From: Aquatica leii
Lineage: Eukaryota > Arthropoda > Insecta > Coleoptera > Lampyridae
DNA: 64,000 nucleotides
Direction of reading: 5' to 3'
NCBI GenBank assembly: GCA_035610365.1
Contig: CM069432.1
Span: 174,032,035-174,096,034, forward strand
Part shown: one piece after another, positions 46,101 to 58,100 of the stretch
Layout of the letters: each line of letters starts with the position of its first letter
Position numbering within the stretch: position 1 is the first letter of the stretch
Translations under genes and position numbers: made by a program
The notes under the pieces: model-generated
Told to the model about the DNA's origin: nothing
Seen by the model: the letters and a program-made list of their open reading frames with translations, nothing else
The model's database searches: none

Positions 46101-49100
46101 TTCACACTAGATTTGCTTTCTGTAGTACAGCATAAATCATATCATAGTGTTCTTTGACATTGTTTTTCTTCTTACAAACTAATTCATATTTTGCATGAAA
46201 ACGGTAATTTGCAACTAGAACAATTCGAGCAACCGAATAGAAAAATGTCCATTTGAAATCACAAATTCTGTGAGAAAAATGCAAAAAGGGTCATGTGATT
46301 ATCGCTTTAACTTAAACAACTAAATGTGTATCGTTCGCTAGAATGACAACTCTGTGGTGACAGTTATAACAAATAACTGGTACATAGAACCGGAAATGTT
46401 AGCCAAAAGGTACAATAAAAAAGAAAAAAAAGAAGTCAACATTACGCAACCAAATGTAATCAATGAATATAATAATTGTATAGGGTATGTCGATTTCCAC
46501 AATAAGGTTATAGCAAATTATCGAATCAAAGTCAGAGATAATGCGGTTAATAGTGTAATAGATTGGCTAATGATGACAATATTACCCAACTCGATTTTCG
46601 GTCAAGTTTAGTATTAGCTTTAATAAAATGCGACAATTGTACTAATTCTAATATTCTTGTTAGAGAAGCGCAAATACATAAAGGAAGACCATCACACGTC
46701 AATGTTCCAAAGAAGATGGTGACTCATAATGTTGGTTATGTGACCATTGAGCATTCGCAAAAGACAAGATGTCAAAATAAAGATGTTAGTAATGCAAGAG
46801 CCAAACAATTTATATAAGCAAAAAATGTCAAGTCATTTACATTCGCACTGTTTCGCAGCGTTTATTCACAGTGAACTGCAACTAACTCCTAACCGCCATT
46901 GGATGCGTATAACGGAACATTTTATAGTGGGCGACTGAATTACCTTTCTTTTATTTTCTGTTTAATTATCATAATATATGTATTCTAAGCTAAGTTTAGT
47001 AATAAAAAATAAATAAGAATAGTTTTTTCAATGCTTGGCCATTAGTGTGTTAATAACCCAATAACAAAAAATTATAAAGGCTATTGCCATAAAGTAAAGA
47101 GTACTGGACCAAAGAACAAAAGAGAAATACCTGTTGCTGAAATAATTATACAACAGCGTAGTGATGAAAGCAAAGAAAGTGATGACTGCGTGATTGCTGA
47201 AAGTGATTATAATAAAATTACAATACTTTTGTTTTGGTAAAGGTTGTGTTTTGCTTAGTTATGAAAACCAACAAAAATTATAATGTAAAAAATATCTTGT
47301 CAAAAATTAGAATTTCAATAATAAATAAATTTACTTGAAATATAGTTTTATTTTAATAGTATTTACGACATTGAGATTTACGAGCCGAGCTCTGAGTGAT
47401 ATGAAAGTTTAAAACTTAACTTGTGAGAGGGCGCTGTAACTATTGGTAATAGATGGTAATAGTAAATAGACTGCGACGTTTTTGCAAAGTGAAATATATC
47501 AAGTTTTAGTAGGAATAACCAGTTACTACATTCCTTCCTGATACCTTCTCGTCAGCCGCTGACAGTACAAGTGTTACAGACAATTTGCATATTAATGGAC
47601 AATTAATAAAGAACAAAAACAAGCAATTTAGTGATTATAGGGATTGCAGTAGAATTGAATTACACAATTAGTTTAAGTGGGTGACGACGAATCTTAAATT
47701 AAAATTATTAATCGCTCAATAGAAGTTCAATTAACGAAGATAAACTTCATTCAGAAAACTTAATTTTATAATGAAACAAATTAATCAAAATACCTTAATT
47801 ATTAAGATCGTCTATACTGTTCTTAAAGAGAGCCAAGCCCTCGGCTACGACCGACCTACGTACCTAAGCCAATATTATGCTACAGTAGACTCTCAATTGT
47901 CCGGGGTAATGAATGACACACGGAAAATCGAACAACACGGATAATTTGAATTTTTTTGAAAATGATGGTATGGGTTAAACTAAAACAAAAAACGGTAAAA
48001 TAAAAACATTTTCTATATACAAAACACCAAACTTGCTGCTTTAATACAACACGTTTACGTTTGGTAGACATTGTACATCAAGTACACAAACACCTTACGC
48101 AGTTCCACCTATTGAAAGCAGTAAACACTTCGTCGCGTGCCACGCATACATAGTGTAAACTCTTTCGGCCTCCTTGAAGCAGGGTTAAATCGACAAAGCT
48201 TAGATAAACCGCGACTAATATTGCAACACGGTTAATCCGCGAACCAGTTAAGCCGCACTCGGATAAACGAGAGCCGACTGAACTTATAGCTTATTCAGAA
48301 TACTAAATATACTTTATTGTTAAATTTGAAAAGCATTGTTCAAAAACGAACTCTACCATTAAATAAATATCAAATAGTAGGTGAAAGAAAAACGATTGAT
48401 TAAATTAGTAAAATTAGAGTGAGTTCTAAATTTTTTTTTGAACCAAAAAGCAAGTTACAAACAAAGCGACAATTTCGTCAAAGAAGAAGTTATAAATCGC
48501 CATTATATAGAAATTACCTTTTTTAACATACTTAATAAAAACAAGTAAGAACAACACGATTGCCTTCATCAGCTTTAGAAATCACAAAGCTAAGCAATTT
48601 GACCATAAATAATGTACAAATATAAATAAAAATAAAAATTACATTAAATTAACTATTATTAAATTTCTTATAAGCCCAGTTTAACTAATCCCTTAAAATA
48701 TTAAAAATTTAAGATTATATAACTACAACTATTTTTTCGATTATTGTTCATTTCATATTAGTTTCAATGAAATAACTATATTAAAGAATATTAAATATTA
48801 CAAAATAAAATGTTTATCCTTACTACTTAATATATAGATGTAGGAGTGAACATACTCGCAATTTTACAATAAATTCAGAAAACATTCAAGTTGTAAGTCT
48901 ATTTTTGCTCAATGCAGCAAGTCTACAAATTAGTTAATAGAAAAAAATAAAAAGCGTAAGTATTTGGAGTTAAAAAATTCAAGGGACATGCCCGTATAAA
49001 AAAACGTTATGAAAAATAAGACATGTTCTAATTTTGACAATTTATGTTACCCCATAACAAATCTCCTCAGATTTATTGTAAGATTTGATACAGGATGCCG

Positions 49101-52100
49101 TAATGCAAGACAAAGCAACCTACAGAAAATATTATTTAGAGGTTTACGAAGAGTCTATAATTTATATATGCACAAACGGTCAAACCAAAAGTTCCCAAAA
49201 TCATATTATTTTATGTAACTGCAAAACCCCTCAACAACATCGCTTCAATTGAAATGTTAAAATTTATTAAAAAGTAAAGAGTAGGTTAGTTGTTAAAATC
49301 GTTTTATAAAATGTAATAGGTACATATATTCAGTTGATCAGAATAATGAAAAATTAAAGAAGTTTTAATAGCATTTTAGGGAACGGTTAGATATGTAAAA
49401 TTGCGAAGCTACTTGATATAAATAATTGAAATCAATTACAAAGTTCTCATATATTACCCATGCGACAAGCATGCAATTATGTATGTACTAAATGCATGCA
49501 AAATAAGATGTTTAAGATTAAGATTACCTTCACCTGGTGAACCAATTGCCTTAACCGAACTCCTATGTCCACTTAAAGCTGCATTTGTTATAACAAGTTT
49601 GTTATATATAGTAAAAAAGTTTGGTTAATATGCGTACGCGAGACTTACCTGGTTGTTCTTCTGCCATAGCAACAGCCACATCAGGTCTATCCGTAGAAGC
49701 AACAGCTGCCGCAGCTGCAGCTTGAGCGGCTGCTGCAGCAGCCCGCCTTTCAGATTCCTCCCGTTCCCTCCTGTCGCGTTCTTCTGCCTCAGCAGCCTCT
49801 TGTCGACGTTTCATTTCCCTTAATTCAAACTAAGACAAATATATAACCCTACAATTTAGTATTTTTCAATTAACTCACAGTGGTTAATCGCTCTAAAGCG
49901 CCGAAACGTTCTTCTTGAGCCGCTGCCGATTTCTCAAACGCTTCGTGTTTTTTAATTAGATTTTCAACATCGTCAATGCTATGGCCCAATTCGGTACTCA
50001 TTAAATAGGGTTCTTGAGCTATTAACCAAGCTTCTGCTACAGCGGCATCTCTCGCAAATTGGTAAACTTCTAAAATTAATTGGAGATTTTCCCATCTGCA
50101 AAAACATACATCAAGTGTTAAACCACTTTTTAAAAATTAATAAACTTACCGTTCTTCCCATCTTTGTAATACCGAATTTCGATGATTGCTTAGCGCCAGC
50201 AATTTATCGCGTATTTCTGTACTTGCGTAGTGGTTACGTGACAGTAATTCTTTGCCTAGCGATATACACGCAGAGAAATTATCTTCGCGTGCGTCAATCT
50301 CCGCTTTTAAACTTTGATGGTTGTTCATTAGTAATTCTACGCCACTAACATCACGAGGTTTTTCACTGGTATTCATTTGACGTACGACATCGTCCATCCA
50401 CTGCATTAAAGTGCGCACCATATTAAAGAATTTAAAAAGATCTCCTGTATCTGCCAACTTAAGTTTTCTGTTATCACAATTTGCATGCAAAGCCATCCAT
50501 GCGGCTACAACTTCTCCTTCTCTATTAGTGATCTCCCGAACTTTATCGCCAGCGTACGATGCCTGTAATTTAGCAGATTCATCTTGAATTTGCGAAACTT
50601 GACTTTGTAAAGTTTGTAAATCCTGTAAAAAGTTTAGATGTTTGCGTTGTAATGTAGAGACTGATCCAGCATCTCGACCCAATTCATCGGACATTGCTAC
50701 TTGTTTTTCCAAAATGCGACCAAGTACATCTTTGCAGTCGTGGAAGAATTTGTGTAGTTCTCTTGACGCAGCCAACATTTGTGTACGCGTATCAATAAGT
50801 TCGAGTAAATCTTGCCAAGCTTCATTTAGCCCGTCTTTCCATTCAGCAATTGTGGCAGAATCTGAGTGGCCAGCTGCTATTAATTGATCGGCAATATCGT
50901 TGACCGCTGCAACGCGTTCTGAACCTATCGATTCCGTATCCCTTGCAAATTCCTTAAAGCGTTCCCAAAGTAAAGTAACATGGTCGTAATCTTGCCCTAG
51001 TTCGTGAGAGGAAGCCACAACTTCCCTATCCGCTATCCACTGTTCTAAATCTCCGACATCCCGATTTAACAAAAACAACTGTAAAGCTTCATCTAATTTA
51101 GCTCTTCGTTCGCCCGACAAATCTTTAAGACCGGCATATAATTTATCTAACTGAGATTGTTTCACAGCAACTTGTTCAGCCATAGGATGACCTTCCGCAG
51201 CTAGTGCACGGACTGTTTCACCCAAAGCTCGAATATTGTTGGCGTAATCTTCAACGGCCGCTTCTAAACTGTCATGCTTTTTCATTAGATTACGCGCAGA
51301 CGTTTCGTCTTTCCCACGATCTTCCACCATCATGTATAATTCTTGTTCGCTCATCCAGCTTTCAGATTCGTTCGCGTCAAATAGATATTGTTGCGCTCGT
51401 TCATTACGTAAAAGATTTTCGCGTCTCGCTTCAACAGCGTCCTTAAGTTCTTGCCACGCTTTCAATAATTCGTTTATTAGTCGACCGAACTCTGCCGAAT
51501 CCTCATGTCCTAAAACAAAGCAATCATAAGAAGCAACGTAATTTCAAACAAGCGCGTGCTTACCTTCATCTACGAGTTTCTGGCCATTGTTACAAACAGA
51601 GTTGATTCGCGGTTCATGATTATCCACTTCAGTTCTAAGCGATTGATTTTTCTTTTCTAACATATGGACCTGGAATAAACTAGTGCCATAATCAGACGAC
51701 AATGCCAAAGGCATTTTATCGGCAATCCACAAAAGTTCATCTTCAACGTCTCGTCTAAACTGAAAGGCTTCTTTCTTTTTTTCTAATTGTCGTTGTCGTT
51801 CAATCAAAGGTTCTTTGAGCAGTTGGAATCTATTTTCAACTTGCGTCTTTTTTACTTTAATGTCGTCCATATTTTTATCAGGTACCGTGCGTTGTAAATG
51901 AGCAGTTTGTGAACCAAGACTTTCCACTTGTCTCGCTTTAACCGCCATTTGAGTTTCGATAGTTTGATGTTTCTGCATTAATATGTTAACAGAAGCTAGA
52001 TCAGATCCAGTATCGTCACTTTCAATTTGTTTTTCCAAATCGTTCATCCAAGAATCGATGTCATCGCACGTCTGATGGATGAGAACTTCGCGATTAGCAT

Positions 52101-55100
52101 CAAACAGTCGTTCACCCTTATCATGAGTTGTCTTCTCTAAAGTTTCAAACTGTTCAGCTAATTCCTCGATTTTCGGTTGAATTTCGGCAGCATACTCCGG
52201 TTTTTCTCTCGCCAGGTCTTCTCCGGCTTTTTGTAAGTTTTGCAACCGCTCTTTGTTAGCAGCTATTTCAGCTTCAAATGCTTGATGACGAGTCCATTTT
52301 GAGTGCACGGTTTTAGCCGAACGATATGTTTCATCTTGTGCAACAATCGACTTTTCTTGTATCCATTCGCCTAATTCATCACAATCTCGCAAAAATTGTT
52401 GTAGTTCTTGTAAATCACGTAAACGTTCCATTAAAGTAAGTGCGCGATCACGATTGGCAGTACGGCGTTCGTCGATAGCATCTGCACGTTTGGCAATTTT
52501 ATCAGCTGCAAAATGATTTTCTTCACCCAATCGACGTGAGAATTGTACAACGCCATTAATTTTATCATCATTTGCTTCCATGGTTGTAAGAAATGCTTCG
52601 TGTCGTTTTAACATATTTTCTGCTTGTTCTAAATTTATTGGAGTTTCATCTTTGCCCAAAGCATGTTCTTGTTGCGTAAGGATAACTTCTACTTGTCTGG
52701 CATCGCGATTAAGTAATTGAAGGGATAATGACTGTGATAGCAATTGTTGACGATTTTCCCACATTTGTTGTAATTCGGCCCAGCCGTCTTTAAGAGCCTT
52801 TAGTCTTTCGCGTAAGAACATGTATTGTGGATCATCTTGCGTGGAAGGTTCAGCTGTTATCTTTTCGCCGTACTCCATCATTTTACTGTAATCGTCAGTG
52901 TAATTATCAATTTCTTCTCGAATACTTTGATGTTGAGACAATAATTTCTCAGCTTCTGCCAGAGATGCAGGTGTATCTTCAGAAGCCACATCGGTTTGAG
53001 TCTTGGTCAACCACACTTGGAAGTGATCCAAGTCTCGCAAGAAGCGGTGAAGATCGCCGGCTTCTTCTAATTTAGCATCACGTTCTTTTAACATTTGTGT
53101 AAGTTGTTCCCACACAATTTGTATTTGAGTGATGCGTTCCCGTATTAGCGTAGCTTCTTCGGGATGTTCACCTTCAATTTGCTCGGCTTCCTTTTCAAGA
53201 GCTGTCAGTTTAGCTTGAATTGCAGCTAAATCACGCTCCATGCCAGATAAACGTCTTTGTAAAGTCATAATACCTGTCAAGTCCATTTCTAAACTGTCAG
53301 TGCTCTGTAAAATCCTCTTTTTATCTTCAATCCAGGAAACAGTTTCGCGACATTCAATATGGTATGTTTGTACACCATGAGCGGAATTTAATTTTTCGCG
53401 CTTATTTTCGGCCTTGTCGCGTAATTCAGCCCATTTTTGGTTAAGTTCGTTTTGACGACCAATTACCTTCTCAGAATCAGGATGTTCAACATGAAGTAAC
53501 TGTCTCGCTAACTGATTCACTACAGCAACACGCGACGCATTCGAGTTCATTTCTTTTTCGAAACCATCGTAGCGATGTTTCATAATTTCAACATCCTCGA
53601 TATCTTTGGCAGGTACCATAGTTTGTAACATACGATCTTTTTCACCAATCCATTGCTCAACTCCGTCACTTTCAGAGAAGAGTTTGTATAACGACAAAGC
53701 ATCTAACAATCTTTGTTTTCGCAACTTAGCTAGTTCTAATAACTCTTTGTAACGATTATCTATAGAAGCTAAACGATCCAAAACTTCTGGCGAAGAAGCA
53801 TCTTTCGGTCCTAATTGCTGTGCTTGTTGATGTAATGCTTCGATAGCTGAAGAGTAATTCTTTAATTCGTCAGTGACATCTTTATGTTTCTTAAGTAAAG
53901 ATTGCACGTTTGCTTCATCACGGCCAACATCTTCACTTGAAACTAATCTTAAAGTATCTAGCATCCAAATGTCGACGTCATCTGCATCTGCAAAGAATTG
54001 ATGGAAGTCAACAGCTTCTTCTAGACGTTTACGGCGCGATGTTGCTAAATCCAATAAATTATTCCACATGTCTTGAATTTCTCTGAGACGCTCTTGAACC
54101 CGTTCGGCACCAAAATGGCCAGAACCGACCAATTCCTCTCCGACAGAAACAACTTGCATTAATTGTGGTTCATGAGCAGCGATTTCATTTTCTAACGCCT
54201 TATGTTTAGATAAAAGCAAATTGACAGTTGTAAGATCATGTCCTATATCTGATGTAGACAAAATTTGTTCTTTTTCTTTTATCCAGTTGTCTTCATCAGC
54301 CATATCCCAATAAAATTGCCATAATTTACGACTTTCCTCCAAACGTAAGCGTCTGTCAACGGCTAAGCGTACCAACTCACCATAAGCGTCTTCCAACTGT
54401 TGCACTCTGTCTAAGACCAAGCCAGGATCACAAGGTCTGTAACCTTCCGCACTACCACCATCACCGCTATCCACAAATCGCTGTGATTGGTGAGCGACAC
54501 CTTTTACCCTTTCGCCTAAGATATTAATATCGGCTTCCAACAAATTATGTTTTTGCAAAAGATCTTCAACTCCCATCAAATGTTTGCCGTAATCATCAGT
54601 TAACAAGCGAACCTTCAGTTCCTCCATGGAATCTAATATATGCAACATTTCTTGGAAGCATTGTTGAAGTTGTAAAGATAACTCCAAACGATGACGTCGA
54701 GCACGTAACAACTCCAACAGATAATTCCATAATCTCAACACGTTGTCTTTTCTAGCGTTGATTCGTTCCATGTCATGGTAATTTTCAGTTTGTAGTTCCT
54801 CAGCTACTGCTACAACTGCTTGTACACGTTCTTCGTACGCCAAAATATCAGTTTCAATAGCCTCGTGTTTTTTAGCAGCAGCTTCGACGGCCGCTAAGTC
54901 GTGTCCAAAATTGTCTTGGGATACCAACCTTTGATTTTCGCTAAGCCAAGTTTCTCGCATACCCGCTTTTCGGTTGAAACGGGCCGCTAATTGCTCAAGT
55001 TTTTCTTGTCGAATAAGCTCTTCGCGTAAAGCTAGTTCTCTTTCGTGCTCGGATTTTTCTAATCTCTCCCAAGCCTTATTTATGTCTGAAATCATTTTAC

Positions 55101-58100
55101 CCTCACGAGGTGTATAGGGTCTTTGGTTATTAGCTCTCATTTTAGATTGCAAGGTAAACAATAAAATTTCCAAGTTTCCTTTTTCGACAAATTTAGGAGG
55201 TTTTTCTACAGTGCGATAATTGTTAAATTGCCCCAATTGCTGTTGCACTCCGCTTAGAGAATTAGCAAAGTTGCGGTCGCCTAAAGATTCAATTGTCGAT
55301 TGAATCCAAGCGAGTAGATCGCTGGTCAATGATTCATATTCTCTAATCATCCTATCATTTTCCATTGCAATACCAACAACTTTTCCTATTCTTTTGCCTT
55401 GTACAGTTTCTTGCTTCATTTTGCTGAAGTAATGGTAATAAGTGACTACATAAGTTATAATAGATTTTTCATCCGGTTGTTCTACGAACACGTCTTCAGC
55501 ATCCAACAACTTTGTAAGTCCAAGTTTATCTTCGGCCACATTAAACGCATTGTTCAAGTTGTACATAGGGTTTGATTTAGACAGTTTATCGTAATTGATT
55601 AAATCTGAACGATGTTTGTGAATTAGCGCGTTAAAAGCTAATCCGTCTCGCCATGAGGTAGTAAAATTTCTTACATTAACGTTATGGTAACCGGCAGTTT
55701 TCATTTGACACCAAAGCAAAAGCGCATCTTTAGCAGATTTAGTTTCTTGATTATCAGTTTCTTCGATTGTTATATCTTGGATTTGGAAGCGCAAGATAAT
55801 AGTCCATATAAGCCCTAATGACAAGCGTGGATTTCCGTCAACAATATCGTGTGAACCCATGTTTTCTAAATGAACGCGTTGTTCGCGCAAAAACTGTAAC
55901 GCTTTATCTACATTTTCTAAACAATGAATCCTCATTTTGCCTTTTGTAGGACGTGGTAAACGTTCACCCGATAACACTTCCAGTAATTTTATTAAATTTT
56001 TGCCGTCTCTCATGTCTATGTACAAATCGGATATGCGGGTATTCACGCGAACTAAGTGAGAATTCACCCATTTTTGAAATGTCTTCTTTTGAACACTCTC
56101 TCTTTCGTCTGGAATAAAAAGTATAATAGCGATTATTCTACAACTTTAACATAGTAAACATTAATTTTCTTATACAAATAAGAGCGACTATAATGAACAA
56201 AAACATCTTTATTGTTGCTACTGTTGTTACAAACATAGGAGAACTAGAATATCAAGATTATTCTACAACTAGACCTCAACTATTTTTCTACATAGTCACT
56301 AATTGAATGTAAACACATCCATAAATATATTCGTCATAGAAGGTTAACGTCTGTACAAAACTCAATCTTTTTATAGTCGTTTTAAAAGTATCACTAATGG
56401 TTTTTGTTTGCCTTCAAAAATTCCGTATAGTAAAGACGTTTCATTATGTCGTGAACTGTGTCAAAATTCAGAATTAATAAACTAAAAATTAACAGCTGTA
56501 TTCATAAAAATATTCAAAAATACTTTTTAAACTTGTTTTATTTAAAACGTGTTTTAAGGCTTACAGAACGTTTTAACTTTCATTCATTCATAAACGGTTC
56601 GTAAACTCTAGGTACTCAAAATAAGAGTTAAAATACCGATTTCAGTAAATTTAATGTAGTCGCGTTGGTAACGTCAAAACATTAGAACTATTTTTTGCGT
56701 TTATTAGCATATTTATTAGTTACGTCTGTCAATTAATAATTATGATAGTACAGTCGAACTCCTATATAGTGATGTTCAAAATTCCCTTCAAAAACATCAT
56801 TATATAGAAACTTCATTGTATAGAATTTATACTTAAAAAATGAAACACAAATTTAAACGTACATATGAAATACATATTAATTATAAACACTTTCGTTTTG
56901 TCATTTTTAACCAACTTTACACTTAAACAACTTGAAACGAAAAAATTGCAAATGAAACGTGTTCAATAACATGACAATGCATTTCAAAACTCGAAGAAAA
57001 TCCTATAATCCTCTAAACAATTCATGCATTTATGTCATTTACAAATGTACAGAATTTTTAGTACTATTAGCAATAGCCTTTCTGTATTGTAAATTAAGAA
57101 GTCTTATAATCTGCTTATCCGTTTAACAATGCGGTATTGTAAAGGTAAAGTAAATTGTACGTGATTCCAAGAAAACTTTAAGTAGTTGGGTAACATTTTC
57201 TTTGAAAAAGATCATAATATAGAATTTGAACATCATATTTTAGAGGTCTTTTTACACGAATTTTAACTCGAAAATCAATATCCTAAAGAAAACATCACTA
57301 AATAGAAAAAATCATTAAATAGGAGTTCATTGAATGGAGGTCCGACTGTAATTAATAATGACAGATAGTAAAAAGAAAACAAGAAGTGGAAATTAGCTTG
57401 TAGAAGATAAGGTTTGTATCAATTTGAATGTGTTCAAAATAACTTATTTAGTTTTTTTAGCATCAATTTCAAGAATGGGTGCAAGGAAGGGTCAGGATAA
57501 TTGAAAACAAAAATACTGACGCCAACAAGCAAAAGAAAATGCTGACATAGTTAGTTGGGTAGATAATTTTGAAGTCTGGTGTGATTAATTACAATTCGAT
57601 TCTTGAATAACTGTTTAACATTAGTAGTAGTTATTTTAAGTAAATTTGTAAATGTAAAAAAAACGGACTATGCAGTAATATCGGCACTTTGGAGAGAAGT
57701 TTGGTATTGCATAAAATACATCTTTCTGGAATATAAACTGCTTATTTTTTTAATATGTTAAATAAAAAATTATTTAAATCAATGCATTATATAAATTACA
57801 TTTTATACCTAAAAGAAATCAAAACTCTCTTTCCAATCGTATGGCACAGACCAGTGGGCAGTAAAACATCGCTTGATGTAATATTTAACTTAGGTACATT
57901 ATGAGAAAAAAATTAGGAGAATACAAACAATAAACTTGATTACAAAAGAATTAGAATAAGTAAAACTATGAAGACGTGTTGCCAAAAAGTACCAAGATTT
58001 GTAGCACCGCCAAGATGACAAAATTCACTTGAAAACTCAGTCGAAGTCGCGAATTATATCAATTATATTATTTACAATATTAAAATGGATATTAATATTA

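Noticed and set aside
50642..53075. Several plus-strand frames across the spectrin rod
   Set aside because: Shadows of the minus-strand spectrin coding exons.
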